Source: Pinus tabuliformis (Eukaryota; Streptophyta; Pinopsida; Pinales; Pinaceae). Taken from it: a stretch of 64,000 nt of DNA. The position numbers were made by a program, and so were the translations under genes. A model generated the notes under the pieces. That model was not told the DNA's origin. It did not search any database and saw only the letters and a program-made list of their open reading frames with translations. Positions 30,670 through 43,978 of the stretch are shown here, piece by piece. The first letter of the stretch is position 1. The number at the start of each line of letters is the position of its first letter. The stretch covers positions 800,504,592-800,568,591 of the forward strand of contig CM062805.1 in NCBI GenBank assembly GCA_031772625.1. Reading direction: 5' to 3'.

Positions 30670-33175
30670 CCACGTATTACCGAAAAATCCGCCACAACAC
30701 AGAATAGGGGCACCCCTGACAACAAATGCAAGGCTAAGGGGCAAAAGGATGAAGGAAGAAAAACGAATGAAAGAAAGAGAAACAAAGGTGCCTGCCCCCC
30801 TCATAGGAGGAGGCTCAAACAAAGAACAATCTCCCCGAGCCCCACGCCCTCGCAAAAGCGAGTAAATGCACGGAACAACAATCAAGAAGGACTAGGGTGG
30901 CCACCTCGGGAGCTCACACTGCTTTTAATCCTTCCCGAACACCAGCCCATAATAATTCCCCCTTTTCTCCATAGAGATAGGGACTGAAAGGAAGAAGGGA
31001 AGAAAACAAGGTGAAAGAAATAGAGATCAAACGTGGCTACTAGCTCACAAGGGGAGGCTCAAAAAAAGCACAAGCCTCCCAAGTCCCGCGCCTTTATAAA
31101 AAGGGGGGAATTGAAGGGGACGATGATCGAGAAGGACTAGGGTGGCCACCCCTGGAGCTCGCACTGCATTTCGTCCTTCCCAAACACCAATACACAACAA
31201 TCCCACCGTTTCTCCATAAAGCTAGGGGCCAGAAGGAAGAAGGTAAGAAAACAACATGAAAGAAAGGGAGGGATATCAACCGTGGCTACTAGCTCACAAG
31301 GGGAGGCTTCAAACAAATAACAATCTTCCCCAACCCCGTGCCTTTGCAAAAAGGGGGGAACTGCAAGGGACAACGATCGAGAAGGACTAGGGTGGCCACC
31401 CCGGGAACTCGCACTGCTTTTTTTCCTTCCCAAACACTAATCCACAACAATCCCACCTTTTCTTTGTAAATCCAAGGGCCAAAAGGAAGAAGGGAAGAAA
31501 ACACCATGAAAGAAAGAGAGATATCAATTGTGGCTACCGGCTCACAAGGGGAGGCTTCAAATAGAGAACAAGATTCCCCAGCCCCGTGCCTTCCCAAAAA
31601 GGGGGGAACTATAGGGGACAATGATCGAGAAGGACTAGGGTGGCCACCCTAGGAACTTGCACTATTTTTCATCCTTCCTGAACACCAATCCGCAACAATC
31701 CCACCTTTTCTCCGTAAAGCCAGGGGCCAAAAGGAAGAAGGGAAGAAAACAACATGAAAGAAAGGGAGATATCAAACATGTCTACCGGCTCACAAGGGGA
31801 GGCTCAAACAGGGAACAAGCTTCCCCAACCCCGTGCCTTCACAAAAATGGGGGAACTATAGGGGATGACGATCGAGAAGAACTAGGGTGGCCACCCCCAG
31901 AACTCACATTGCTTTTTGTCCTTCCTGAACACCAATCCAGAACAATCCCACCTTTTCTCCATAAAGCTAGGGGCCAAAGCAAGAAGGGAAGAAAACAACA
32001 TTAAAGTAAGAGATATCAAATGTGGCTACTGGCTCACAACGAAGGCTCAAATAGAGAACAAGCTTCCCAAACCCCATGCCTTCGCAAAAACGGGGGAACT
32101 GTAGAGGATGGTGATCAAGAAGGACTAGGGTGGCCACCTCGGGAGCTTGCACTACTTTTCATCCTTCTCGAACACCAATCCACAACAATCCCACCTCTTC
32201 TCCATAAAGCTAGGGGTAAAAGGAAGAAGGGAAGAAAACAACACCAAAGAAACAAGGATCCCAAGAAAAGAGAGATTCTTAACAGCACGCCAAGTAGTTG
32301 TCCGCTAACCAAAAAGAAATAAAAAAATGCACACAATCAAAAAGCATCCCACCTCTTCAAACCCTCCCACATACATTACATTACATCACCCTTTCTAGCT
32401 TAACAACATAACAAACAACAATCAAACAACCAAGCAAACAAATCACAACCTAAACTTGACCACTAGAAAAGACAAGTGCCGCGACGAGACCAGTGTCTGG
32501 AGCCCGTTATTGAGAGTTAAACAACCCCCCAACCCAACACAAGGCTTCAAATGACAAATAGACTACTAATAACAAACCTGCCCTACTATTGCACCCCTCC
32601 GTGTACAAAAAACCCAACAACCTTTCCAGCGAGAAAGTCAATGGGGGTCAAGAATTAAACTCTGAAGAGGAGTTGTCACGGGCTGACACTCAATACTGGA
32701 GAAAGCCATGGGCCACAAATACATCAGTGGTGCAAGGCCACTAAAGAGAGGGATGTCTGCAAAGCGCACACCACGAAACAAAGAAATGACCAAGTCCCAC
32801 AAAAAACTCACAATCCAAATGGAGGAACAAAGACACAACCCACTACTTCTTTTTCCCTTAGAAGGGGAGTGGCTCATGAGAGGATGAGGAATTCCATAGA
32901 TCACAAAGGCATGAGATAAGATTGCCACCCTCATGCCCATTGGCCAGGAAAATTGCGATCTCAATGAAGCTTAGACCGAGCAAGGGGTTTTTCATTCCCT
33001 GGACACCCAACCCTTCCGCGAGGGCATGTCAAGGAGCAGTTGGGAGGACTAGGGCAGCCAGCCCAATGGGTTGAACCGCTCTTCATCCATCCCATACTGA
33101 CCCAACCTCGATAATTTCCCCTCACGGAAGGATTGAGCTACCAGGTGCATGCGCAACCACTCCCTCGACCCAACT
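30670..33175 (-). other. ITS1, 5.8S-proximal part
   Basis: This is the spacer upstream of 5.8S on the minus strand, interrupted at 33175 by element B. With the 18S-proximal part (42911-43371) and after removing B and one 5-bp duplication, ITS1 is about 2.96 kb, within the long ITS1 range of Pinaceae. It holds the subrepeat array at 30780-32255. The part from 32290 to 33170 has no gene, only one degenerate motif GACTAGGGCAGCC at 33047. Confidence 0.85.
30780..32255 (-). repeat. ITS1 subrepeats with the GGCCACCCTAGTC motif
   Basis: Six tandem units of 243-250 bp. The plus-strand motif GACTAGGGTGGCC begins at 30890, 31135, 31385, 31633, 31880 (first base changed to A) and 32123. Its reverse complement GGCCACCCTAGTC is the core reported for ITS1 subrepeats of Pinaceae. 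Open frames on both strands here repeat with the unit and are not genes. Confidence 0.93.
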
Positions 33176-34209
33176 TGTTATAGACATTTTTGTGCCTTGC
33201 AGCACCAAGCATGGAATGTCCATAAACCAAGGGATCCTAAGTACCTAAAAGTGTTGTTCCGACTCCTAAAGGAACAAGGTCAACAAATTACGGCTTCTCC
33301 CAGAAGTTCTCCACCAGAAACTGCTCAGAATCAGTCAAATCAGGATCATTTCAGCTGCTCCACTGGCTAGCTGCGTTGCATAGCGCCCAAATACACTAGC
33401 TAGGTGCGTTGCAACACACCTAAATGCACTATCAGGGTGTGTTGAGCGGGAAATGACAAATGGCAGTGCCATTCCACGAGGTGGAAAGACTATGGAAGCT
33501 TCCAAAATCTTCTCCAATGACACTTACCTCACTGAATTTGACCAAGGATGAGTAAGAGGCTCTCAGTCTCCAAGTGGAAGCAAGAAATGATAGAGAGAAG
33601 ACACTAGTCAAATCATAAGCTGACTCATCCTCCTTGCATACATCTATATATGGATCCTACATCCCAGAGATCCAAAGGCTAGAATTTTGTGCATTGCAAG
33701 GAATTGCTGTTGGTTTTGAGATAGAGATCAGAGTATTGGGTGATTTATGCTTTGTTGGAGGTGAAGAAGGGGCTTCTTTGCTAGGAGGTTGATGCTAGAT
33801 CAGGAATCATCGGTTGTAACTCCTCCTGGATCTTCTTGTTATATCAATAAAACTATTTGAGTTTCTCCTACATGGTTGTGTATCATTGATGCTTGTTACA
33901 TTTGTATGTTTAGCTTAAATCTGATCCTAAGCTTTTTATGAATATAGATCCATGTCTTTGTGTAGTTTTCTTCTTCTGTGATCTTATAGGAACTTGGTGA
34001 AGCTGGGCAAGTAAGGGAGCAGGTAGCTGGAACCTGTCAAAGAAGAGAGGGATTGTATTAAAGGATTAGCGCAAGACACAGGTCGGTTCTTTCTATCCCC
34101 CTCTATCTTTAAAGGAAATACAAAAGTAGTTTTCTCTATTTGTTTCTAAGGCAGCTGTCACACCTTAGTGGGATAGAGCAGTTCTAAATAGACACTTTTC
34201 CCGGTAACA
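33176..34209 (+). repeat. 5' LTR of element B
   Basis: Matched by 41871-42910. It contains a TATATATGG box near 33644 and an AATAAAAC signal near 33846. It resembles the LTRs of A and D over much of its length (TGTTATAGACATTTTTGTGCC start) but is clearly diverged. Confidence 0.92.
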
Positions 34210-34212
34210 AAA

Positions 34213-34230
34213 TGGCGAATCCGCTGGGGA
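34213..34230 (+). other. Primer-binding site of element B
   Basis: TGGCGAATCCGCTGGGGA lies 3 bases after the 5' LTR. This is the cleanest of the four sites and supports the tRNA-Arg-type reading. Confidence 0.7.
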
Positions 34231-35389
34231 AGATTGTCTAATTAGTTTATTTCTGTATCTTTTTGTTGTTTGTTTCATAAACTTATAAGTAGCATTCGAA
34301 CTGCATTTGCCATAACAAATGCAAAGTAGACATCTGCTACTTAAATCCATTCACTGGATCTGTTTATGATTTGAACAGCTGATTCACAAATGATCTGATT
34401 GCCCTTTGTGATAGCTCTTAGACCCTCCTTAGATCTACCCCCTGATTGTGCATTACTGATTTCTTTTACTCGGCCAAAAACCAAATACTAAACTGTAAAC
34501 TGTGACCCAGAACCCAGATAGAATTCTCGTTTCTGCCCCAGCGCAGGTACTGTGAAGAGTTCCTGCATTTCAGCACAGTTCCCGAGAGGCCAACCTGCGC
34601 TGCAATCCAGTTTCTCTGTGTTACAGGTGTGCTGATTAGACTAGCCCTGTGTAGCTGAGGTTCTTGTGCTTCATTCTTTCCAGTTTTGTCTCTAATTTTT
34701 GCAGCCTATGATCAGTGTATGTGTCTGTTTAAAAACCCCTTTTCCTTGCTGTAATTCCGCCTCCTTTGTACAAAAAGACTATAGATGTTTTTGTGTGTTT
34801 GTTGAGTGGTTTACAGTTTTCCATTGCAAAAGTAGAATAGTCGTACTGTCGTCCTTTGATTTAGATCTGTTGCAAGTGTCGATTTTGATCATAGGAGAAA
34901 GTTTGATTGCTGTTGATGGTCGACTAGACTTTTACTTTTGCCTTTGGTCTGAATTTATGTTTTTCTAGTGTCAAAAATGAGTGTTTATTTCAAAATCGTA
35001 AAGCGTCGTAATCATCTTTATCTTTTGATTTCGAAAAGAATCTTGTTTGTGTTTGACGCTTGAAAGCAAATTCAATTTTGTACATCAACTTTCTTTTTAG
35101 CATCAATATTAAGAAAGTCGAAAACAAATACATGCACATGTGCATTTGCATATTAACAGTGTGTTTGGCTTGATTTAGGAAAGTGCATTTACAGTGTGCT
35201 TTTTGCTCTTTGTGAAAAGATTGTGTCTTTCTTTTCCCCTTGTAGCTAGGATTTTCATTGTTGAAAAGAGATAAAAGTTTGCTTATCATCTTTAGATTGC
35301 ATTTTAGGAATTACATCTACATCACGTGGTGAACCCAAAAGGCAAACTTCATAAGAAAGATCAACTTGAAATAAATTCAATGAATCTAA

Positions 35390-35690
35390 CAACGCTTTGG
35401 AACTTAACGCACAACATTTAGAGGTCTAGGCTAGAGACGTATTCCGGCATCGTAAAGCCTGGTAACTGTTGTCCTCACTGATGGTTGGGTGATTCCTCCA
35501 CTTTGAGACGATAAGTGCCAGTACGGACTTGTGCTCCCACGTACCGTCGAGTATATATTGGGAGACCCCTATAGGCTTAAATCCTTTATCCATAGGAAGC
35601 TGTGTCTGCCGCCCTATTGATCGCAATGCACTGAACACAACATTCGGGAAGATTGATTGCCGTACCATAAAAAGTATTCTGTAGTTTTGC
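35390..35690 (+). other. Conserved structured leader block of element B
   Basis: AACGCTTTGG, GAGGTCTAGGCTAGAGACG, TCCCACGTACCGTCG and CGCAATGCACTGAACACA follow in the same order and spacing as in A, C and D. Leader stem-loops with GACTC..TTAA loops continue to about 35880, just before the gag start. Confidence 0.6.
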
Positions 35691-35947
35691 GATTGGTTTG
35701 GTACTCCCTCTACCTAGATCTCTAGAGCAGTCCCTTTCGTTCCTTTTTAGACTCCTTAACGGAAAAGGTCCATCTGAGCACTTGTCACTTCAGGCTCATT
35801 AAAAATCGAAGGAGACTAGAGTCATCTTTTGTTTTTTCTCGACTCTTAAAAACTGAAAAAACAAGTTGTGTCAAAAGCGTCTAAAATTCATCTAATTCAG
35901 AAACATAATTCCCCTTTTTATTTTAGTTGATCGAGTAATCCGCAATC

Positions 35948-38900
35948 GTGGAAAAAATTCAATTGAAACCCCGTCGTTCGCGGAGGCTTACGAGTCAACC
36001 GACTTTGTCTCCGGAATCGAAACCAGTACGGACAAAGCGAACTCGTTTAACCGGTTCCAAATCTCCTATTAAAGTTAGAACAAGTGTTCCAACGACATCA
36101 GAAGACTCCGGTTACTCCAAACATTTCTGGAATCCCTACCTCTACAGAAGAAGTTCAACAGCCACAGAGGGACAACGATACTGATCCTAGTCTGAGAGTA
36201 AACACTTGTGTTACCGAATCAGTTCCATCTACAACCGGTTCGGAGAGTCTTTCTCTTCAGACATCTGTCATTGTCGATTCCATACCTTCTTCGGCACCAG
36301 AAATATTTTACGGACCTGACGGTCTTCCCCTTCCACGTGGTCTGATTGCAATTGAAGAAATTGTAGAAGATCCTCAAACAAGTACTCCAACGCACTTTGG
36401 AGTCAGGATCACTCTATATTCTTCTTCATCAGAAGTTAGTCTACCATCAGCGGAAGCTCCTGTAGAATCGCTAGGTAATCTTTTGGATAGACTACAAATG
36501 TCTGAACAACCGTCAACATCTAGGACTGTGTCATCTGACACAGCAACGACAGAACTTCCTGCTATCACTCCTACAATGTTCGCCGGCATACCATCTATCC
36601 CGACTAGCTCTCAGCCGCTAGAAGGAGCCCATTCAGGGGTTATTACGACAGTATGGTCCGTTCCTATTTGTTCATCCGGAATAATATCCGGGAACTCTTA
36701 TGTTGAGTCTCAACAAATTGATCCATTTGGAGGTCAATTTGGGCAGTCCGGTCCCCCAGGACAAACAATTCCCTGGAGTTCTGGATTACCACCGTATGGG
36801 GGGCAGTATGCCCTTTCATTACCCCCTCCGGGAGGATATCCATATGGGAGTTCACAACAACATTCAGGTTACACTGGAATTACCTCAAGTGGTTGGGTAC
36901 CTATACTACCTCAACAACCAAGAGTTGTGTATTCGATGCAACAATGTGTACCTATGTCGAATATCCCGACTACACCAGCTATTGTGACGGTGTCACAAGT
37001 TCAAACACTGCCTGTTGTATGCCAACCTCAGGTTTCTCAGGTTGTAATGCAATAGCCCCTTGACCCTGCGACTCAACCACAATCGCCGACTGGTGGGGCG
37101 ACACAGGTCCAGACGGGTACAATTACCCCTCACCTTGGTCCAACGGTTAGCATAGCGCAAGAGCACATGGCTTCACAACCATGGCTGATGCAATACCAAC
37201 AACCACAATTCCAACAAGTATACCAAGGTTCTGAGCAGCAAATCTTTGCGAACAGTGGGCAGCCGTACATTCAAAACGGTCAAAATCAACCATTTTATAA
37301 TGGTCATGTCCACCAACCTTACCAAACATACCAGCATCAAATGCATTATGCTGGTATGTAAAGACCAACTGCTCAGGCAATACCCTCTTATCCTAAGTAT
37401 GCTTCACCTAACCTGAATCAGCAGTTACCCTTTGTGGCAACCTTAGAGTTACCTGATTTAAATCGGTTAACAAACGATCCAATTGCTTACGCCCCTTGGT
37501 GACCAGCGATTTCGCATAAACTTCCATAAGATATTCCTAAATTTAATGGAAATCCGGGTGAAGATCCATCGAATCACGTGATGACATTTCATCTATGGTG
37601 TTCATCAAACACCCTAAATGATGATTCGATAAGACTTCGCCTCTTTCAGAGGACGTTAACGGGTCCAGTGGCAAAATGGTACATTGAATTGCCTAGCGCT
37701 TCTTTCGACAACTTCAGTACCTTAGCCACAACCTTTTTAACCCATTTTCAATTACTGATAAGGTACGAAACAGGAACATAACTCCTTACCAACTTCAAAC
37801 AGACAACGGCCACTCACATATCTGATCATATACATGAATGGCGACGTCGTCGTAGGATGGTAAAAATGTACGTCCCCGATCAGCTATTAGCTGAATGGTT
37901 TATCAAGTCATTACTGCCTTCCATCACGGAAGATGTGGCAAAGGGGGGAGTTGTAACAAAAGAGCAAGTTATCGCTCGTGCACAATATCTGGACTTGATT
38001 TATACTCAGTCCGGCACGCTCCACGACAAAATACCTGACGCCCCTAGACTGGAATTCTCAATTCCTCCTCCTCCTAAATCAAACAAGGACTCTCATGCCG
38101 GCGATGGCGTGATTGGAACGACAGACACAAAATCGACAAAGGCTACATCCAAAAAGGCCCGTAATATTTCAGGTAAAAATGCAAAAGACGAACTTCTTGC
38201 TTCAGAAGTAAATACCGTATCGACAGATAAAGGCAAAGAAACCAAACAACCAAGAAGCAAGAAGAATGGCAAAGGGAAGAAGAAGAAACAGGAGGGATCA
38301 TCACCTGAAAAATCTTCTTCAAACCCTCCTGGAAATAGGAAACCAAAATATCCATGCTTTATATGCGATGAGGATCATCGGACAGCAGACTGTCCATACA
38401 AAGCTGAGGTTAAAAAATTCTTCAAGAATTCAAAAACCTCCGCAATGTTAACTGATCCGTTTCCAAATCCAGGAACAAATCTGGTTGAAAGTGGAAATGC
38501 TTCCCTGTCTCAAGTGCTAATGTTGTCGGTTTCAAAACAGCAAAATGATGCTTTGATATCGACAAGGAACAAATATTATGGGAATCCACAGCTGTCGAAC
38601 AACAAGGATAAAGATCAACTGAGTAGTTCGACAACAACTTCGACAGAAGTTGTGCCACCCACCATTCCTAAATTAACGATAAAACCGCAAAAGGGAGTAG
38701 TACGCAAGTCGACATTCCCCGCGCTAGAGCGGCAGAACATTATAACATAGTGGAAGATTTGGCCCAATCGCCATTCGCTATGTCGACTCTTGAAGTACTA
38801 CAAAATTGCCCATCCCAAAGGCAGGCTTTATTATCAGCCATTGGTGGGATTGACCCAAAGGATTCCAATCTTGTATCCTTCGATCATAAAGGATACGATC

Positions 38901-39885
38901 CTCAGTTACCAGCTCAACTAGCTTTCCTTATTCAAGTGAAATCCCTCAACAAAACTATTCATCGAACAATTATTGATGAGGGGGCATCTACTTGCATTAT
39001 GTCGATGAGTTGCTGGAAAACTTTAGGATCTCCAACCTTGTCGCGATCTTCGACGACATTAAAAGCATTTGACGGAAGGACATATACCCCATATGGTATC
39101 CTAAATAACTTGAAAGTTGAACTAGGGGGAAAAACGGTAGAAATAGATGTTGAAGTCATCGATGGGAATCTTGATTACAACATCCTACTAGGAAGACCAT
39201 GGATTTATGCCATGGCAGCTGTTGTGTCGACCTATTTTAGAAAGATTGCATTTCCCTTTCAAGGAGGGATTACAATCGTTGATCAACAAACTTCCTCCCC
39301 AATGGTTCTCAAGTTACTGGAAGCATTACCATGATCCATGGAAGCCCCCGTTCGCTTCAGAATATCGGAGTAGGCCTACTGAAAGATCCTATATTAATGG
39401 AAACTTTCACTCTCCCACCTCCAATTAATCTGGTGGAAGTAGCGTCGATAGGAACCTACAACATGATATCTTCTACAAAGATCTCAGAAAATGATATCGA
39501 CATGGATCATGCAGTGGTTTTGCCCCCAAGCCCAATAGAAATATTATAGCAATCAATGTTTCTAGCATGGGAGGCCAACCCAAATCAACGCTCATCAAGC
39601 GTTTGGATAGATAGGTCTAGAGAATATGGTACTCCTTCAGATCCTTGGTCGCGAGTGCATGTCATCGGCGAAGGAATTGTCGAATCAATGGTAAGTGAAG
39701 GAGCACCATGGAATGATTCCCACCATCGTTCTCTTCTTCCAGATTGTGGAGAAGATACTCAAAATGACTTTTATCATCCTTCAGTTTTTTATTTTCTATC
39801 AAATACTATAAACACGGTGGATTATGAGGATAGTTATTTTACTGTGTCAACCTTATTAAAAAATGAAACAAATCCCCAAAGGTAA
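35948..39885 (+). pseudogene. Gag-protease-linker polyprotein of element B, multiply broken
   Basis: The frame starts MEKIQLKPRRSRRLTSQ (35948) and shifts near 36110. It continues through a Ser/Thr/Pro- and Gln-rich region with stops at 37053, 37359 and 37499. A capsid-type Retrotrans_gag domain follows (FNGNPGEDPSNHVMTFHLWC, LFQRTLTGPVAKWYIELPS, 37545-38010, stop at 37779). Then come a Lys-rich tract and one zinc knuckle CFICDEDHRTADC. A frameshift near 38717 leads to EHYNIVEDLAQSPFAMSTLE and a protease with TIIDEGASTCIMS and NILLGRPWIYAM, ending at 39334. Another frame (39331-39885) carries VGLLKDPILMETFTLPPP, a Tat-like linker normally preceding RT. RT never follows. It is the only copy here with a capsid domain, so it links the small A/C/D proteins to Tat-like Ty3/gypsy Gag-Pro. 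Confidence 0.8.
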
Positions 39886-39977
39886 ACCTTCATTCCAACC
39901 ACCGAATTGAATGCAATGAAGCGTGGGGGGCATGCACCTTGATTTGAGTTATTATGCTGGGGGCATGCAAACTTATC

Positions 39978-40072
39978 GAGCAGTGTTACTGCAAGGTTCA
40001 AGCTCGTTAAAAAATAAACCTGGACCGAGAAAATATTTCCACCTGCGTTTAAGCTCGTTAAAAAATGAACTA
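39978..40072 (+). repeat. Two-unit stem-loop repeat of element B
   Basis: Two diverged units end in AAGCTCGTTAAAAAATAAAC and AAGCTCGTTAAAAAATGAAC. They are the counterpart of the five-unit 51-bp array of element A. Confidence 0.6.
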
Positions 40073-40309
40073 TTCCCCGGTAAATAACCACCGTGAATGT
40101 AGTACTTTAGCCATTAAAGCCTTGGTCGTGTTTGCATCGTCACCTCCACTTTTACATTGGCCGATCGTTCACCTCCATTTGATTGTTTACCCATTTTGGG
40201 GAACAGCTGCGAAGAGTGATTTCACTAGCCATCCTTGTGACATTGCCGTGATTGGAAAATTCCAAACCTTACCTGGAATCAGCTGCTACCCATTTTATCA
40301 CTCGTTCCT

Positions 40310-40740
40310 CAAAAGACGAGTCTCCTTTAAGCTCTTTTCAACTGACTCGTAAAATATGAAAATATTGCCGAGCCATTGGCCTCTCCAGCTCGTTAAAGGG
40401 ACAGGAAGCGCTATCCCTCCTCTAGATTTTAATCTTTTTGGATTGGAGGGATTATTACACAAAAAGATCGAGCGCTTGTTTTGTTCGGCTCGTTAAAACT
40501 ATCGAAAATTCATCCCTTCTGTATTGTTTTATACTTTTTCGAACTTAAGGGATTAGATGACGAAAAAGGAATTTTGGAGTTACCTTTACGTACCTTTTCA
40601 GACTCTCTAAAAATGAAAAGGACCGAGTTATCTTTGTCGTTAAACTCGTTAAAAAGATTAATAGCGACAAACTTGTCTTTAGACGAGAACGAGTTTCACT
40701 ATCGCTAGGCTCGTTAAAACATAGCGATGGGTTTGCCCGA
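40310..40740 (+). other. 3' stem-loop and pseudoknot array of element B
   Basis: The arm order is the same as in A. The interleaved pair is ATCCCTT/AAGGGAT (40512-40518 with 40547-40553) and CTTTTTCG/CGAAAAAG (40534-40541 with 40561-40568). The last hairpin TATCGCTA/TAGCGAT encloses GGCTCGTTAAAACA near 40700-40735. Confidence 0.7.
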
Positions 40741-41856
40741 AGGGAAAATTATAGAACAAGCATATGTTATCCTCCTCAAGCTTGACAAAAATAAAGAGGT
40801 ACTGGTCAGCAATGACTGGGTTAAAATTGGGAAGAAAAATCAAAGAATCTTTATTGGTAGCAAGTCACTCTTGAACATGACACTTCCACTCCGTGTCCGA
40901 GTCGGGTTGGGTTGTTTCATTCACCGGTCACGCCATACCATCCACATTTGGGGTAAATGCTACCAATCCATCACATAAGTGTCGCCGACATGTTCAAGAG
41001 AAGTCATCCAGAGAAGTCACTTGTGTCCCATCCACTACCATACATCATACTTCATTCTTTCATGACCGCCATCCTGAACCGTATATCATCAGATTGTTTT
41101 CACCTCCATCAAAATCATTTGCTCCGTTCCGTGTCATTGATGTGGGATTCATTAAGGCCCTCCTTTGACGAATCACTTCTTGTCGACATCAGCTCATTAT
41201 CCAAGAAGTTGGTCTAGGAACACCTCGTTTAGTACTTTGAAGCTTGCATGCCTCAATGGCAAGTTTCTCACTTCCGGCGACAGGTTTACATCAATGGCCT
41301 TCGATCGAAAGATTTTTCGTGGTGTTCGACGCCAAGTCCTTTATTCACACCACGTGAATTGTACTGTAGTACCTTGAGGGTCATTATCATTATCGGTGAT
41401 TCCTCTCGTGCTTGTTAACAATTTACATCATTGACTGGTAATCAAGCGATGTCTTTCCATGTTCGACTTCAGAACATTTCTCACATGGATCGACTTGTAC
41501 TTCGAGTGAAGATCGGAAGAGATTGAAGACCCCAGATCTAGTTTCATCCATTTGGGCTGCGATATATATTCAGGAAAATAAAGACATTAAATGTACAACA
41601 TTGCAGCACAGATAATCATCCTACCAAAAGGATGATGGCTCTATCAGAAACATCAGTCTACACTCAGACGATTGTTGTCCTATGTACATTAAAATGAATT
41701 TATAAAGCTGAGCATGGGAATGCCTGCCTCAGCTAGATCATGAAAAACAATATGAAGATAATGTATTGTATTGTATCTTATTACAGGTCTCCTCCCAGCA
41801 TTGAAAGAACTTCGTATCCTCATAATAAAGCATTTCACCCGATTAATGGCCTCATA

Positions 41857-41870
41857 CTTTAGGGGGAAAC
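41857..41870 (+). other. Polypurine tract of element B
   Basis: CTTTAGGGGGAAAC directly precedes the 3' LTR at 41871. Confidence 0.7.
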
Positions 41871-42910
41871 TGTTATAGACATTTTTGTCCCTTGCAACAC
41901 TAAGCATGGAATGTCCATAAACCAAGGGATCCTAAGTCCCTAAAAGTGTTGTTCTGACCCCTAAAGGAACAAGGTCAACAAATTACAGCTTCTCCCAGAA
42001 GTTCTCCACCAGAAACTGCTCAGAATCAGTCAAATTAGGACCATTTCAACTGCTCCACTGGCTAGCTGCGTTGCATAGCACCCAAATACACTAGCTAGGT
42101 GCATTGAAACGAACCTAAATGCACTATCAGGGTGCGTTGAGTGGGAAATGACAAATGGCAGTGCCATTCCGCGAGGTGGAAAGACCATGGAATCTTCCAG
42201 AATCTTCTCCAATGACACTTGCCTCACTGAATTCGACCAAGGATGAGTAAGAGGCTCTCAGTCTCCAAGTGGAAGCAAGAACTGATAGAGAGAAGACACT
42301 AGTCAAATCATAAGCTGACTCATCCTCCTTGCATACATATATATATGGATCCCTCATCCCAGAGATCCAGAGGCTAGAATTTTGTTCATTGCAAGGAATT
42401 GCTGTTGGTTTTGAGATAGAGATCATAGTATTGGTTGATTTATGCTTTGTTGGAGGTGAAGAAGGGGCTTCTTTGCTGGGAGGTTGATGATGGATCAGGA
42501 ATCATCGATTGTAACTCCTCCTGGATCTTCTTGTTATATCAATAAAACTATTTGAGTTTCTCCTACATGCTTGTGTATCATTGATGCTTGTTACATTTGT
42601 ATGTTTAGCTTAAATCTGATCCTAAGCTTTTTATGAATATAGATCCATGTCTTTGTGTAGTTTTATTCTTCTGTGATCTTACAGGAACTTGGTGAAGCTG
42701 GGCAAGTAAGGGAGCAGGTAGCTGGAAGCTGTCAAAGAAGAGAGGGATTGTATCAAAGGATTAGCGCAAGACACAGGTCGGTTCTTTCTATCCCCCTCTA
42801 TCTTCAATTCATAAAGGAAATACAAAAGTAGTTTTCTCAGTTTGTTTCTAAGGCAGCTGTCACACCTTAGTGGGATAGAGCAGTTTTAATAGACACTTTT
42901 CCCGGTAACA
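41871..42910 (+). repeat. 3' LTR of element B
   Basis: Begins TGTTATAGACATTTTTGTCC and ends CCCGGTAACA, followed by the duplicated CAACT. It is six bases longer than the 5' copy, and part of that difference is TTCAATTCATAAAGG versus TTTAAAGG near the end. Confidence 0.92.
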
Positions 42911-43371
42911 CAACTGCCTGGAAAAAATCTCACCCAAGCAACACATCAACCACCACCGCCCTTTTGACAGAACCAACTATGGAGGCCCACACCCTTGGCC
43001 CATTCCTTCCAATGAACAAAAGACCGAGCACCTTCACTATGAATGAATATAAATTTATCCATCGTATTTCCCAAGAACCTCAACTGCAGCAACCATGCCC
43101 GGTAGAATAGATCGTCAGAAGGGCCCCCAAGAAACAAGCTTCCAAACCCCCTACAAAAACACATTGGGGGAAAGAAAAACAAAGGATGGGTGGAACAAGC
43201 ACAAGCATGGCCTGCAAGGACACACACGAAAAATCAAGCGTTACCTTAAGAGAAGAAACCAACAATGTTCCCAGCAAACACCAAACCCGCTCCCCTAGAG
43301 ACACACCACACAGTCCTACATTGCAATCAAAACCCAACCAACCTGAACCAAAAAAGAAAACCCCTGCTATA
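42911..43371 (-). other. ITS1, 18S-proximal part
   Basis: These 461 bp lie between the right duplication of element B and the 18S 3' end. No subrepeat motif is present and no gene is seen; open frames here are accidental. Confidence 0.8.
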
Positions 43372-43535
43372 AATGATCCTACCACAAGTTCACCTACGAT
43401 AACCTTGCTACAATTTCTCCTTCCTCTAAATGATAAGGTTCAATGAACTTCTCACGACGTCTACGACGGAAAACCACCATCGTTGATGCAATCCGAACAC
43501 TTCATTGGATCATTCAATCGGTAGGAGTGACGGGT

Positions 43536-43566
<31 letters not shown>

Positions 43567-43939
43567 ACGAGTTGATGACATGTGCTTACTAGGAATTCCT
43601 CGTTGAAGACCAATAATTGCAATGGTCTATCCCCATCACAATGTAATTTGAGAAGATTTCCCGATCCTCTCGAGCTAGTAAGAAAAACTCGTTGGTTGGA
43701 TTAGTGTAGCGTGCATGTAGCCCAGAACATCTAAGGGCATCACAGACCTATTATTGCCTCAAAATTCCATGGCCTAAATGTCCATAGTCCCCCTAAGAAG
43801 CTGGATGTGAAGAGGAACCTCCATGTAGCTAGTTAGCAGGCTGAGGTCTCATTCGTTATTGAAATTAACCAGACAAATCGCTCCACCCACTAAGAATGGC
43901 CATGAACCACCAACCATAGAATCAAGAAAGAGCTCTCAA

Positions 43940-43978
<39 letters not shown>

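Larger units (their letters stand above)
33176..42910 (+). mobile_element. Element B: complete non-autonomous gag-pro LTR retrotransposon in ITS1
   Basis: LTRs are 33176-34209 (1034 bp) and 41871-42910 (1040 bp), TGTTATAGAC...GGTAACA. The target duplication CAACT is at 33171-33175 and 42911-42915. The interior has the family primer-binding site, leader block, a long decayed gag-PR frame with a capsid-type domain (35948-39885) and the conserved 3' stem-loop region. There is no RT, RNase H or integrase. The insertion splits ITS1 of the rDNA relic and lies opposite to rRNA transcription. Confidence 0.93.

Noticed and set aside
30433..30987. Open frames of 150-163 codons around the 5.8S region
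   Set aside because: They run across 5.8S and ITS1 on both strands; the rRNA identity explains the sequence.
36084..37055. A separate host Pro/Gln-rich protein gene
   Set aside because: It continues in the same frame into a capsid-type gag domain, zinc knuckle and protease inside element B, so it is part of the element's polyprotein.
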